Positions 9,364 through 19,033 of a DNA stretch of 64,000 bases are shown one piece after another. Below the pieces are notes generated by a model, which ran no database searches, had not been told where the DNA came from, and was given only the letters and a program-made list of their open reading frames with translations. The position numbers and the translations under genes are program-made. The stretch comes from Kistimonas sp. bin40 (lineage in GTDB: Bacteria > Pseudomonadota > Gammaproteobacteria > Pseudomonadales > Endozoicomonadaceae): NCBI GenBank assembly GCA_002238585.1, contig MPMQ01000010.1, positions 1-64,000 on the forward strand. Direction: 5' to 3'. How positions within the stretch are numbered: the stretch's first letter is position 1; the number at the start of each line of letters is the position of its first letter.

Positions 9364-10577
9364 ATCCGTCCCTCCTGCTGATCTGGACTGATGACGCCAA
9401 GTTCACGACCAGTGTCCTCAAAAGCCTGGAGAGCTTTTTCCAGCTGTTCCCTGCTGTGGGTGGCAGAGACCTGGGTGCGTATCCGGGCCTGCCCCCGTGG
9501 CACCACGGGGTAACTGAAAGGCGTCACGTAGATTCCTTGCTCCAGAAGGCGCTCGGCAAAGGTGACAGCCAGATGAGCATCACCGAGCATCACCGGAATA
9601 ATCGGATGCTGCTGGCCGGTCAGGCTGAAGCCCCTGCGGGTCAGGCCATCGCGGAAAAAAGCAGCATTGTCGCGTAAAGCACGACGCTGGTCGTCGCTGT
9701 CGGCAAGCCTGTCCAGAACCTTGAGTGTCACTGCCGCTATCATGGGACACAAACTGTTCGAAAACAGGTATGGCCGGGACCGGTTGCGTAGCCAGTCAAT
9801 CACCTCTTTCTTGCCTGCCGTATAACCGCCAGAGGCTCCTCCCAGGGCTTTCCCAAGCGTGCCAGTAATAATATCCACCCGACCCATCACCTGACAGTGC
9901 TCGTGTGTTCCACGTCCCTGCTCGCCTATAAAGCCGACAGCATGAGAGTCATCCACGACGACCAGCGCCTGATGAGCCTCTGCCAGATCGCAAATAGACG
10001 ACAGGTTCGCAATAACACCATCCATGGAGAAGACCCCGTCTGTCACAATCATCTTGTGGCGACAGTCCGCACTCGCTGCCGCTTGCAGCTGCGTTTCCAG
10101 ATCGTCCATATCATTGTTGGCATAGCGATAGCGGCGCGCCTTGCACAAACGCACACCATCGATGATCGAAGCATGGTTCAACGTATCGCTGACAATGGCA
10201 TCTTCTGCATCAAGCAGAGTCTCGAAAAGCCCTGTGTTGGCATCAAAGCAGGATGAATAAAGAATGCAGTCCTCCATACCAAGGAAGTGTGCAATGCGCT
10301 CTTCCAGTTCTCTATGTACATCCTGGGTGCCACAAATAAAGCGGACAGAGGCCATGCCATAGCCGTAGCGTGTCAGCGCCTGCTGCCCGGCTTCGATCAG
10401 CTCCCGGGATCCGGCCAGCCCCAGATAATTGTTGGAACACAGGTTGATGACCCGTCCCTGTGCTATCAGAACGTCCTCTGCCTGCTGTGATTGAAGGACG
10501 CGCTCGTCTTTATAGAGCCCCTGCTGCCGCAGCTCCTGGAGGTTGCGCGACAGCTGTTCATAGAAAGCTGCTTTCAT
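9360..10577 (-). CDS. kbl: 2-amino-3-ketobutyrate coenzyme A ligase (glycine C-acetyltransferase)
   Basis: A 405-residue PLP enzyme of the alpha-oxoamine synthase family that cleaves 2-amino-3-ketobutyrate with CoA to glycine and acetyl-CoA. The PLP lysine is in [22 protein letters not shown] holds the PLP-contacting Asp and His. The start at 10577 gives the family N-terminus [13 protein letters not shown]-type Shine-Dalgarno bases lie just upstream, and an in-frame ATG two codons earlier is also possible. It overlaps tdh by 4 bp. The upstream open frame to 10694 has no family counterpart. Confidence 0.96.
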   Translation of the reverse strand: MKAAFYEQLSRNLQELRQQGLYKDERVLQSQQAEDVLIAQGRVINLCSNNYLGLAGSRELIEAGQQALTRYGYGMASVRFICGTQDVHRELEERIAHFLGMEDCILYSSCFDANTGLFETLLDAEDAIVSDTLNHASIIDGVRLCKARRYRYANNDMDDLETQLQAAASADCRHKMIVTDGVFSMDGVIANLSSICDLAEAHQALVVVDDSHAVGFIGEQGRGTHEHCQVMGRVDIITGTLGKALGGASGGYTAGKKEVIDWLRNRSRPYLFSNSLCPMIAAVTLKVLDRLADSDDQRRALRDNAAFFRDGLTRRGFSLTGQQHPIIPVMLGDAHLAVTFAERLLEQGIYVTPFSYPVVPRGQARIRTQVSATHSREQLEKALQAFEDTGRELGVISPDQQEGRI

Positions 10578-10919
10578 GGGCATTCCCGGTATTGTTATGT
10601 GACAGGGTGCAAAAAAGTCGGCGGCATGGTACTGCATTTTGCCCCGACAGGCACAGGAAACTTGCCCGAAGGCTGTCTGAGAATAGACCGACAATTATGC
10701 GTGCGACGGATTTTGCCATTTTCACCCCAGCTGGCGTCAACCCAACAGCAGCAGGCCCACACCAGCGTACAAACGGTTGCACACCAGCCCCTTCCTCCAG
10801 CGGGCGCTATTGCTGGACAATCTCCCGGCAGGCTTGATCCGCGTATGCTTATCCTGCAACCTGAAAGAAACGCCGTCCCTGTTACAAGGATGTAACTGAA
10901 CCTGCAGGATGCTGTCTGT
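10578..10919. other. Divergent intergenic region kbl / Na-Pi symporter
   Basis: About 340 bp between divergently transcribed genes, expected to carry both promoters. I could not identify unambiguous -35/-10 pairs. No small gene is supported. Confidence 0.5.
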
Positions 10920-12782
10920 ATGCTACGCACGCTTCTTTTATCCGCATTCGCGGGTCTTTTGCTATTAAGTCTCTGGTTCTATCCCCAGGTGCTGACGATC
11001 CTGGCCGGCCTGGCCCTGTTCCTGTTTGGCATGCTGTGCCTGGAACAGGGCTTCGGCCAGGTCAGCGGGGGACGCCTTGCACGCCTGCTCAGATACAGCA
11101 CCCAGGGCCGCTGGAGCAGCTGGCTCACCGGCATCCTGTCTACCGCCATACTGCAGTCCAGCTCCCTGAGTTCTGTCATGGCGGTGTCCTTTGTCAGCAC
11201 CGGCATTATCAGCCTGGCCGCCGGGCTGGCGCTGGTGATCGGAGCCGGGCTGGGATCCACCCTGGGGGTCTGGCTGATTGCCGCCTACGGCATGACCGTC
11301 TCTATCAGCCACTACGCCATGCCCATGCTGGTGCTCGGCACCCTGCTTCAGCTTCAGACATCAGGCCCACGCACCCGGGGCGGGGGATCTATACTGCTCG
11401 GCATCGGCTTCCTGTTGCTGGGCATTCACTACATCCGCGAAGGGGTCACAGGTGCCGGAGACCTGTCCTGGTTGACAGCTGATCACGGCATGCTCGGCGG
11501 CGTGCTGGCCGGGCTGGCGCTGACAGTTGTGACCCAGTCGAGCCACGCCCTTCTGGTGGTGGTCATGGTTGCCCTCAACGGCGGATTGATGGAGTTGCCC
11601 CAGGCATTGGCTCTGTGTATAGGCACCAATATAGGCACAACAACAACCGCACTGATTGCCGCCCTGGGTGCTACCACCGAGGGACGCAAGCTGGCACTGG
11701 GAAATCTGTTTTTCAAACTGATCGCCACCGTCCTGATTCTGCCACTCATGCCCTTCTGGGACCAACTTGCCACCGCGCTGGGCATGGCAGGGCTGCCCGT
11801 TTTCCAGCTGGCACTTTTTCACAGTCTGTTCAACCTGGTGGGGGGGCTGGCTTCCGTGCTGCTGGTGGGGAAAATAGAACACATCCTTGGTCGCATCTTT
11901 CAGGGCGCCAGGCGGCAGCCAGCCACCGATGCACAGCCGTCTCCCCGTCAGCCCGTACGCGCCAGGCTGCTGACGCCCGTCGTCATGCATCACCCCGATT
12001 CTGCCATAACGGCCTTGCGCACCGAGACAGCCAATCTCTACAGGCGCACTGTGGAGATTACCGGAATTGGTCTTTATCTGGGCGATGAACTTCTGCAGGG
12101 AAAAGAGCCGGTCTGGCCGACAGCAGTGACTCATCCCCTGCCAAACTGGCGTATTGGCAAACTGTACAAACAGCAGGTACGCGGACTCTACCAGGATATC
12201 AGCCGTTTCTGTGAGCAGCTGGAAGCCGATACCCTGCCAGGCCTGCGCGAGCCGGCACGGGCCATACGCACGGCTTGTGACAACTTCGTTACTGCCATCA
12301 AGCAGCTGCGCCTGCTGCAGAAAAGCCTGCGGCTTTATCTGCGCGCAGATGCTCCCGTTGTGCGCGAGCACTATGAGCTATTGCGGTATCGTGTCGCCAC
12401 TACCCTGCACAAGCTGCAAGAGCTGGCCCAGAGCACAGACGAGCAGACCTTGACACAGGAAGTCACAGAGCTGAAGCGCGAGCTGCACCGTCAGGATCTT
12501 CTGGTCGGTACGGCACTGAGCGTACTGCTGGATGATGAGAATACGACAGCGGACCATATCACCACGCTGGTCAAAGACAACGGAACCGCCCACGGCATCT
12601 GCAACAACCTGATCGACGGCGCCGTTATTCTGCTCCTGCAGGGCCAGGGAGCCATCATTTCTGCCCGGCAGCACGACGAGGAGAACAAACATGAAGTGGG
12701 TGAGAAGACCGGTCAGAGCAGCTTGTGGCCTCCCGCTCGACACAGTACGCCGAAAGGCCCCATGAAACCCTGCAGCAGCTGA
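10920..12782 (+). CDS. Na+/phosphate symporter of the NptA/YjbB type with PhoU-like tail
   Basis: A 620-residue membrane protein. The N-terminal half has hydrophobic segments and the two inverted Na/Pi repeats with QSS motifs: TAILQSSSLSSVMAVSF near residue 75 and TVVTQSSHALLVVVM near residue 205. GTNIGTTTTALIA is another family motif. Residues from about 360 onward are soluble and helical with repeated Arg/Leu heptads, as in PhoU-like domains. E. coli YjbB has the same two-part architecture but is shorter (about 543). The C-terminal 40 residues look low-information. Stand-alone gene. Confidence 0.88.
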   Translation: MLRTLLLSAFAGLLLLSLWFYPQVLTILAGLALFLFGMLCLEQGFGQVSGGRLARLLRYSTQGRWSSWLTGILSTAILQSSSLSSVMAVSFVSTGIISLAAGLALVIGAGLGSTLGVWLIAAYGMTVSISHYAMPMLVLGTLLQLQTSGPRTRGGGSILLGIGFLLLGIHYIREGVTGAGDLSWLTADHGMLGGVLAGLALTVVTQSSHALLVVVMVALNGGLMELPQALALCIGTNIGTTTTALIAALGATTEGRKLALGNLFFKLIATVLILPLMPFWDQLATALGMAGLPVFQLALFHSLFNLVGGLASVLLVGKIEHILGRIFQGARRQPATDAQPSPRQPVRARLLTPVVMHHPDSAITALRTETANLYRRTVEITGIGLYLGDELLQGKEPVWPTAVTHPLPNWRIGKLYKQQVRGLYQDISRFCEQLEADTLPGLREPARAIRTACDNFVTAIKQLRLLQKSLRLYLRADAPVVREHYELLRYRVATTLHKLQELAQSTDEQTLTQEVTELKRELHRQDLLVGTALSVLLDDENTTADHITTLVKDNGTAHGICNNLIDGAVILLLQGQGAIISARQHDEENKHEVGEKTGQSSLWPPARHSTPKGPMKPCSS

Positions 12783-12987
12783 CGGAACACAAAGCCCCCC
12801 AAGGGCAAAGACAGGCTCACACCCGGACAGGCTGGCCCCTCTGCATGCACATCATGTACATGGCACGAGGGGCCAGCACCGGCACCCTCTCCCTCGCGAC
12901 GTCCCAGGCCAGCCAACCGGACAGTCGGACGAACGACACGCCTCAAGAACCCAAAACGGGCAGCCCTGTCACAAACCAGAAGCCCTG

Positions 12988-13389
12988 TCAGGACTTGCTG
13001 CGCACATAGAGAACGAGACTGTGATCCACCAGTTCAAATCCATGCTGCTCCGCAATAAGCTTTTGCAGGCGCTCTATATCTTCGCTGTGAAACTCGAGAA
13101 TCTTGCCCGTATCCAGACAGACCATGTGATCGTGATGATCACCGTCCGCCAACTCGAATACCGAGTGGCCACTGTCGAAATTATGTCGCTGGATCAGTCC
13201 CGCACTCTCGAACTGGGTCAAGACCCTGTAGACCGTTGCCAGTCCTACATCTTCTCCCGCCTCAAACAACGCCCGGTACACATCCTCCGCGCTCATGTGC
13301 TTGTCAGCAGAGCTTTCCAGGATATGCAGGATCTTGACGCGGGGGGCGGTCACCTTCAGCCCCACTTTGCGCAGCTCTTGACCTCTCAC
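12988..13389 (-). CDS. fur: Ferric uptake regulator Fur
   Basis: A 133-residue Fur. The N-terminal winged helix has LKVTAPRVKIL and GLATVYRVLTQFE. The metal-binding HHDHMVCLDTGKILEF carries only one Cys, and the C-terminal CxxxxC pair is absent, as in Pseudomonas Fur; thus no Cys4 structural zinc site. The start is GTG at 13389 with AAGGA 8 nt upstream. It is divergent from bamE, a conserved gammaproteobacterial arrangement. Represses iron-uptake genes with Fe2+. I saw no clear Fur box in its own upstream region. Confidence 0.96.
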   Translation of the reverse strand: MRGQELRKVGLKVTAPRVKILHILESSADKHMSAEDVYRALFEAGEDVGLATVYRVLTQFESAGLIQRHNFDSGHSVFELADGDHHDHMVCLDTGKILEFHSEDIERLQKLIAEQHGFELVDHSLVLYVRSKS

Positions 13390-13478
13390 TCAAGCATTCC
13401 TTCCCCAAGTCTCTGGCAACGCTACAAACCGGATGGTATCTTCACCGGTCGAAGCAAAATAGTGGATGTTACAAGGCA

Positions 13479-13838
13479 ATGCAAAAACCGAAGGCAGCCC
13501 TGGCCCCTGTGATCCTGATACTGGCACAGTCTGTCGGCTGCGCCTGGATTCAGGACGGCTCCAAGGCCCCCAGCTTTCCGGGTGCCTACAAAATCGATGT
13601 TCAACAGGGCAACATCATCACGCCTGAGACAGTCGCCAGACTACACACCGGCATGACCCGTAACCAGGTTCTGTTCGTCATGGGCCCCCCCTTGTTACCT
13701 GATGCTTACAACCGTCACCGCTGGGATTACGTCTACACATTCAAACCCGGAGGGAAAGAGTGGACCCGCAAAGCCGTGAGTTTGTTTTTTAGCGATGACA
13801 AGCTGGTTCGCATTGAAGGAAACAAGATGACAGGCTAA
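13479..13838 (+). CDS. bamE: Outer-membrane assembly lipoprotein BamE
   Basis: A 119-residue SmpA/OmlA-family lipoprotein, a small accessory subunit of the Bam complex that inserts beta-barrels. An N-terminal hydrophobic signal ends in the lipobox SVGC (Cys21). The conserved core has YKIDVQQGN, LHTGMTRNQVLFVMGPPLL and the HRWDYVYTF strand. Length is normal. Located divergently from fur. Confidence 0.95.
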   Translation: MQKPKAALAPVILILAQSVGCAWIQDGSKAPSFPGAYKIDVQQGNIITPETVARLHTGMTRNQVLFVMGPPLLPDAYNRHRWDYVYTFKPGGKEWTRKAVSLFFSDDKLVRIEGNKMTG

Positions 13839-13924
13839 GGCCGGACTCGCTCGTCTCTTCCGGCCCTGAGGAGGCAGACAGCCCCTTCTCCCGGCAACTT
13901 CCCCGACAATAGCTGTCGCACCTT

Positions 13925-13969
13925 GTGCAAGGACAGGAGGGTGCAAGGACAGGAGGGTACAAGAACAGG
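13925..13969. repeat. 16-bp tandem repeat
   Basis: The unit GTGCAAGGACAGGAGG occurs at 13925-13940 and 13941-13956. A degenerate third copy follows. It lies between the convergent bamE and rnfH genes. Confidence 0.85.
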
Positions 13970-13992
13970 CGGCATGTCGTGAATCTTCCGTC

Positions 13993-14328
13993 CTATCCCT
14001 CTGGCCCCTCTTTCCCTTTACCTGAACGCCGCGCTGCAACCTTCAGGGCCCTTTGCCGACGCAGCTCCCGCGGGTCCGTCAGCAAGGGCCTGTAGACTTC
14101 AACGCGCTCGCCGTCTGCCAGCTCGCGCGAGTCGGGCTCGGTGACCTGCTTGCCAAAAATGCCAAGCGGAGCTGTTGCCAGATCGATCTCCGGAAAGTGC
14201 TCAGCAAGACCTGACTGCATAACCGCAGAGCGCATAGTGGTCCCCCGGAGTACCCTGATGCGCACCAGCCGCTGTCGGTGCGGCAAAGCACACACGACCT
14301 CCACACCTAGCCTGTCTTCAGCCACCAT
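13993..14328 (-). CDS. rnfH: RnfH family ubiquitin-like protein
   Basis: A 111-residue UPF0125/RnfH protein of the beta-grasp fold. The core includes VEVVCALPHRQRLVRI, the helix region EHFPEIDLATAPLGIFGK and the typical GERVEVYRPLLTDP. Function is unresolved; the family is consistently encoded next to ratA, as here. The basic C-terminal tail (RRQRALKVAARRSGKGKEG) is normal for the family. Confidence 0.93.
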   Translation of the reverse strand: MVAEDRLGVEVVCALPHRQRLVRIRVLRGTTMRSAVMQSGLAEHFPEIDLATAPLGIFGKQVTEPDSRELADGERVEVYRPLLTDPRELRRQRALKVAARRSGKGKEGPEG

Positions 14329-14417
14329 GCACCTTTTCTTATACTTATGGGTCCCTTGTTACGCTGATCTTGTGTGAACCAAACAACTGCCCGCTTCTCG
14401 CCAGCATAACAACCGCC

Positions 14418-14894
14418 TCACACCCGGCCATTGGCGTCATGGTCAGCCAGGCGCGACAGGCTGCCACCGGCCAGCTCATCAGCCCGGCCACAAAAAGCCT
14501 CTACCATGGTGTTGGCTACCTGCTCAAACATGCGACCCACCGTCGACCGCAGTAACAGATTCTTGATTTCAAACTGGAGATCAAGGCTTACCTTGCAAGC
14601 GTCTTCTGCCAGGGGCTGAAACACCCAGAGCCCGTGCAGCGCAGAAAAGGGACCTTCTTTCAAGGTGATCTCGATACGCTCCTCTGGTTGCATGCAGTTG
14701 CATGTTACAAAGGAAATCCCCACGCCTCCTCGCTTGATCTGGACGCGCGCCTGCACAACCCTGTCCGTTTGCTCAAGGATGCTGACTCCGGTACACCAGG
14801 GCAGGAAATCCGGGTAAGACAGGACATCACCGACCAGACCATACATATAACCAGCCGAATGCTGGACGAGCGCAGAGCGCTGAATCCGGGTCAT
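14418..14894 (-). CDS. ratA: RatA/START-domain protein (ubiquinone-binding-like toxin family)
   Basis: A 158-residue polyketide-cyclase/START-fold protein. E. coli RatA was described as an inhibitor of 70S ribosome assembly, and homologues such as Coq10 bind ubiquinone. Motifs: ALVQHSAGYMYGLVGDVLSYP, FLPWC and the C-terminal MFEQVANTMVEAFCGRA. The start ATG at 14894 gives the family N-terminus MTRIQRSALV; a longer in-frame reading overlaps the upstream transporter and is rejected. Pairs with rnfH 89 bp downstream. Confidence 0.92.
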   Translation of the reverse strand: MTRIQRSALVQHSAGYMYGLVGDVLSYPDFLPWCTGVSILEQTDRVVQARVQIKRGGVGISFVTCNCMQPEERIEITLKEGPFSALHGLWVFQPLAEDACKVSLDLQFEIKNLLLRSTVGRMFEQVANTMVEAFCGRADELAGGSLSRLADHDANGRV

Positions 14895-14901
14895 GGGCCA
14901 C

Positions 14902-16260
14902 TCAACCCAAAAAGTTTTCAGTAAAAATGACCAGCACTGCCAAAGGCGCCACCACCCGACACAGGGCACGCCAGACATTGAAGCCCCCCGTTGACAGGTT
15001 AAGTTCTTTGTAGATCAGGCTCCGCTTCATGACCCAACTGGCAAAAATCGCGATCAACAAACCGCCCAACGGCAAGGTGATGTTGGCCGAAAGAAAGTCA
15101 ACTGTCTCAAAGAAAGTGCGGCCGAGAAACAGCTTGTCCGACCACTCGTTGAATGACATCACCGTACCCAGCCCCAGCAACCATGCCAACAAGCAATACG
15201 CCGTTGTTCCCACCGCCCGTTTAATGGCGAAACGCTCTGCCAGCCATGTCACCAGCGGCTCCACCATGGAGATAGAGGAAGTGAGTGCCGCAATGCTCAC
15301 CAGCAGAAAGAACAGGCCACCGAAAAACTGGCCGGCTGGCATGGAGGAAAATACCGCAGTCAGCGTGACAAACATCAGCTCAGGGCCTTGATTGGGCTCC
15401 ATCCCCTGAGAAAAGGTGAGCGGGAAAATAATCAGACCGGCCACCAGAGCTATGGCCGTATCAAGCGAGGCCACCACGGCCACCGTACTGGCAATGGACT
15501 CCTTCTTGGGCATGTAAACGCCGTAGGCCATGATCGCCCCCATGCCCACACTCAAGCTGAAAAAGGCGTGCCCCAGAGCAGCCAGCAAGGCCTGGCCGGT
15601 CAAGTCTTCCGGATGAAATTCCAGAAGAAAGCGCACGCCTTCCATAAAGTGGCCAGAGTACATGACGCTGTAGCCCAGAAGAACCACCAGCAAAACAAAG
15701 AGGCTGGGCATAATGATTCTCAGACTGCTTTCCAGGCCCTTGTGTACACCGCGGGCCACTATGATGCCCGTCAGCACCATGAACACAGAATGCCAGACTG
15801 TCATGCGCAGCGGACTGAGGGTAAGAGCCTCAAAGCTGGCATCAGCCTGCTCGGGCGTAATATGGTCAAATGTACCGGAAAACATGCCGATGGTGTAATA
15901 CACCGCCCAACCGGCTATCACGCTGTAGAACGACAGAATACACATGCTGCTGACGGCAGATATCCAGCCGGACACCCCCCACCAGCGACTGGCCTGTGAG
16001 GTTTTGGCCAGCTCACTCATGGTGGTGATCGGACTGTGACGGCCGTGACGCCCAAGGGCCACTTCCGCCATCATGATGGGCACGCCCACAGCGGCGATAA
16101 AGCATAGATACGCGAGAACGAAAGCTCCCCCCCCGTTGACACCCGCCATATAGGGGAACTTCCACAGGTTACCCAGCCCTATAGCTGAGCCTGCTGCTGC
16201 CAGAACAAAAGTCCAGCGATGAGTCCAGGTCCGGGCAGGAACCACTTGCTGATCGCCCAT
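14902..16260 (-). CDS. Sodium-dependent neurotransmitter symporter (NSS/SNF) family transporter
   Basis: A 452-residue protein with about 11-12 hydrophobic segments. The signature FVLAAAGSAIGLGNLWKFP near residue 20 is the NSS Na+/substrate site in TM1, followed by NGGGAF. MhsT/LeuT-like members import amino acids with Na+. The start is the ATG at 16260 with GAGGA 5 nt upstream, rather than the TTG four codons earlier. It is 7 bp upstream of ratA on the same strand, so co-transcription is likely. Substrate unknown. Confidence 0.93.
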   Translation of the reverse strand: MGDQQVVPARTWTHRWTFVLAAAGSAIGLGNLWKFPYMAGVNGGGAFVLAYLCFIAAVGVPIMMAEVALGRHGRHSPITTMSELAKTSQASRWWGVSGWISAVSSMCILSFYSVIAGWAVYYTIGMFSGTFDHITPEQADASFEALTLSPLRMTVWHSVFMVLTGIIVARGVHKGLESSLRIIMPSLFVLLVVLLGYSVMYSGHFMEGVRFLLEFHPEDLTGQALLAALGHAFFSLSVGMGAIMAYGVYMPKKESIASTVAVVASLDTAIALVAGLIIFPLTFSQGMEPNQGPELMFVTLTAVFSSMPAGQFFGGLFFLLVSIAALTSSISMVEPLVTWLAERFAIKRAVGTTAYCLLAWLLGLGTVMSFNEWSDKLFLGRTFFETVDFLSANITLPLGGLLIAIFASWVMKRSLIYKELNLSTGGFNVWRALCRVVAPLAVLVIFTENFLG

Positions 16261-16421
16261 GACATTCCTCAAAAAAATTCAAAAAAGGAGAGGGAAAAAA
16301 AGATCACGGAGCAACAGGGCTCCTCGACAGCTCCGCAAAGCCAGGCGGCCTATTCTATAGAATTACAGGCTTGGCACAACCGATAGACGGGAAAGGGCAT
16401 GGCATTCATGCGCAAGGTCCG

Positions 16422-16427
16422 TATAAT
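16422..16427 (+). promoter_or_regulatory. Candidate -10 box immediately upstream of smpB
   Basis: A perfect TATAAT ends 9 nt before the smpB ATG. The matching -35 is weak. If used, transcription would start only 2-4 nt before the start codon, giving a nearly leaderless mRNA. No Shine-Dalgarno sequence exists between this box and the ATG. Confidence 0.45.
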
Positions 16428-16436
16428 CACGCCATT

Positions 16437-16913
16437 ATGGCAAAGAAATCCAAAAAGACTGGAGCGAGCTCCAGCATAGTTATCAACAAAAAAGCGCGCT
16501 TCGACTATCACCTTGATGAGCCTTTTGATGCTGGCCTTGTCCTTGAAGGCTGGGAAGTCAAGAGTCTGCGCCAAGGGAAAGTGCAGTTGATTGACAGCTA
16601 CGTATTACTCAAAGATGGTGAGGCCTGGCTGGTGGGTGGCCTGATTACCCCGTTGGCCACGGCTTCCTGCCACGTCCCGGCTGACCCGCGGCGCGACAGA
16701 AAACTGCTACTCAAGCGAAGGGAGCTGGCCCGCCTGTTTGGCCAGACCCAGCAAGTGGGCTTTACCTGCGTGTGTACACAGTTGCACTGGAAAAAACACC
16801 TGGTGAAGGCGCGCATCTGTCTGGCGCGCGGAAAGAAAGACTTCGACAAGCGTGCTGCCACCAAGGAGCGGGAGTGGAACATAGAGAAGCAGCGCGTCAT
16901 GGGGCGGGGGTGA
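16437..16913 (+). CDS. smpB: SsrA-binding protein SmpB
   Basis: A 158-residue trans-translation factor that brings tmRNA to stalled ribosomes. Motifs: [30 protein letters not shown], the LKRREL region, and the C-terminal [16 protein letters not shown]. The start ATG at 16437 gives the family N-terminus (MAKKSKK). There is no ribosome binding site and a TATAAT box lies 9 nt upstream. The tmRNA gene, often adjacent, is not seen here. Confidence 0.96.
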   Translation: MAKKSKKTGASSSIVINKKARFDYHLDEPFDAGLVLEGWEVKSLRQGKVQLIDSYVLLKDGEAWLVGGLITPLATASCHVPADPRRDRKLLLKRRELARLFGQTQQVGFTCVCTQLHWKKHLVKARICLARGKKDFDKRAATKEREWNIEKQRVMGRG

Positions 16914-17887
16914 CAGGCCATCCAGCAGGCGGCCTGGCAAGCGCTCCCGCCGCGCACCCCCATCCACTGCCACATGCGAACGAGCCTGTCATTGCCAGTC
17001 TGCAGCAAAACAGTACCAGACGGCCGGCCGGCTCGGCCGAAAACAGACGCGAAGTCTGCGAAGCTCCTCCAGACTCTTCGGGGACTCGGCCTGTGTCCCA
17101 GGGCTCGGTGATAAGCTCATCTGAGCAACCGGTCTCCCGGCCGTCACTAACCCCACTGACGGCTTGAAGCCAACATTGTAGTTCTGCAACGACCGGCCCA
17201 GGCCCACAACATCCACAACATCCACAATATTCACCGCCCGCTCCCGAACAACTCTTCGTGTTTTCACGGCGGGCAGTCTGACAAGGATCACCAATGTCGG
17301 AGAGTCGAGAACCTTTTTCAATACTCTCTGACGGCGAAGGCTTGCTCCGCTGGCACCCATAAAAGACTTGTCCTCGCCGCAGCTCCCCTTGCCCCCCGAC
17401 TTTCCTCCGCAGAGCCATGGTGACGAGGCGACATGCTCTGACACGACGGGAGCCCAGGCCATGCATCCTCTGCGCAAGCCCCGCCCCTGCGCATGCCGAC
17501 GATAACCACCGCCCTGGATTGCCCCGCGAGCTCATGAAGGCCGAACAGTTTGGGCGCAGGGAAAGGCTGAACAATCAATACCACGCCAACCACTCTCCTG
17601 CACTGCCAGCAAAGGAAGGCGACGACGACTGCGCTTCTCAACCCAGCCCATCCCAGACATTGAGCATGACCTGCACTGGTTGCTGCATTTTATAAAAACG
17701 CTTGCCGAACAAAGAGACCAAAGGCTGCTCCCTCAACCCTGCACTCTGGAAGTGCGAGCACCTGTAGCTCCACAAAACCTGCCAAGCCAACAGCAAGGGA
17801 AAAAAGCTGGCTGGGGCAACTGCCATACGAGAAGTCTTTTTGTATGGTTCCCAACAGGCACCCGCCCAGGCGTTAACACCAGGACAC
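16914..17887. other. Gene-free kilobase between smpB and the T3SS operon
   Basis: No supported gene in about 970 bp. Open frames on the minus strand (for example 16897-17574) are arginine/cysteine-rich, overlap smpB and resemble no family. A short CATCCACAA repeat lies near 17208-17226. I looked for a tmRNA gene and did not find its conserved ends. Possibly decayed T3SS-locus DNA. Confidence 0.5.
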
Positions 17888-19021
17888 TTACTGATTTCCA
17901 GACTTGTCCTCAGCAGCACCTTCCTTGGGTGCTTCAGATGTTTCAGATGCTTTTGCTTTTGCTTTGGCAGCTTTTGCCTTGGCGGATGCTGCGAGCTTCT
18001 GTCGACGTAATGATATGAGGATAATCGCGACATCCTTATAGAACTCCGGCGCTATGTAGCAATATCCAGACGATTGCTTGGCATAAATCTTTCTGGCCAG
18101 CTCTACGTTATGAACAACAGGAATTCCTTGCGCATCCAGTTTTTTTATTTCATCTTCAGCACGCAAATCTGTCGAAACCCCCAAGATCAAAGGAGCCCTA
18201 TCCTTGTCTTTTTCATAGCAAACAGGAATCAAAATATGCTGGGGATTTGCCAATGCAAAGTTTGGCTTTCGACCTTTAACCATAGGAGCCTCCATAACTT
18301 CACGCATGGCAGACCGCCTGGCCGACTTCATTTCAGGCGACCCTTCCATTTCTTTTGACTCATTTTTGACTTCAGTGAAAGTCATCTTGTTCTTCTGCAA
18401 AAAGACAAAGGTCTCTATCATGAAGTCTATAGTGCCCACGACAATACCATAGATAATAAATATACAAGATGCATAAATAGTCATTTTGACGAGAATTGTA
18501 GAAAAGTAGTCGGGATTATTTACGAAGAGAAGGACGCCCAATCTTGAGCCAAAAACATCATAGATATATTTCAGAATAAATAATAAGGCCAAAAGTTCGA
18601 ACACAACTTTAAGCGACTTGAAAAGAGCTACAGGTCCATAGGAATTCTTGAATCCGTTGGCAGGGTTCAGTTTGTCAAGCTTTATCCCAAACTCAGATGT
18701 ATTGACAACCGATTTATTAAGAAGAACCCACTGAATAATACTGAAAACGAGTTTTACCACAAAAAAGAAAATGACAAAAAAAGAAATCTCACTCACCACC
18801 ATAGAAACTTGGCACGCTATACCAGCAAAAAGAGCAACGTAGAAAAAATTCGAGAAGTTTAAAAACCAATATAAAAAGAAAAATATCATCAGACCGGTAA
18901 AGGCTATCAACTGTATTGTGGGATCAGCCAGCTGCGTTTTTGGAAATTGTCCCTTCTTTTGTAGGTCCTGCAATTTTTTGCTTGAAGGCGGGTATTTCTT
19001 CGGCTCACTGGATTCAGACAT
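17888..19021 (-). CDS. sctU: T3SS export apparatus switch protein SctU (YscU/FlhB family)
   Basis: A 377-residue protein. The N-terminal half has four hydrophobic segments (about residues 35-55, 70-105, 130-160, 185-210). A cytoplasmic domain then contains the autocleavage region. The usual NPTH is NPQH here (FALANPQHILIP, near residue 260). The N-P bond that is cut is retained but the Thr is Gln. The C-terminus is an Ala/Lys-rich tail. The protein switches substrate class in the injectisome. The start has AGGGA 8 nt upstream. The gene begins 12 bp after sctV ends. The flagellar FlhB alternative is less likely: the region lacks flagellar genes. Confidence 0.9.
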   Translation of the reverse strand: MSESSEPKKYPPSSKKLQDLQKKGQFPKTQLADPTIQLIAFTGLMIFFFLYWFLNFSNFFYVALFAGIACQVSMVVSEISFFVIFFFVVKLVFSIIQWVLLNKSVVNTSEFGIKLDKLNPANGFKNSYGPVALFKSLKVVFELLALLFILKYIYDVFGSRLGVLLFVNNPDYFSTILVKMTIYASCIFIIYGIVVGTIDFMIETFVFLQKNKMTFTEVKNESKEMEGSPEMKSARRSAMREVMEAPMVKGRKPNFALANPQHILIPVCYEKDKDRAPLILGVSTDLRAEDEIKKLDAQGIPVVHNVELARKIYAKQSSGYCYIAPEFYKDVAIILISLRRQKLAASAKAKAAKAKAKASETSEAPKEGAAEDKSGNQ

Positions 19022-19033
19022 GGAACTTTCCCT

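Noticed and set aside
11361..12371. 336-codon frame antisense to the Na/Pi symporter
   Set aside because: Shadow frame; Gln/His-rich and without family.
16897..17574. 225-codon minus-strand frame after smpB
   Set aside because: Arg/Cys-rich, overlaps smpB, no family; looks like chance in GC-rich DNA.
16914..17887. tmRNA gene downstream of smpB
   Set aside because: I did not find the conserved tmRNA 5' and 3' ends in this stretch.
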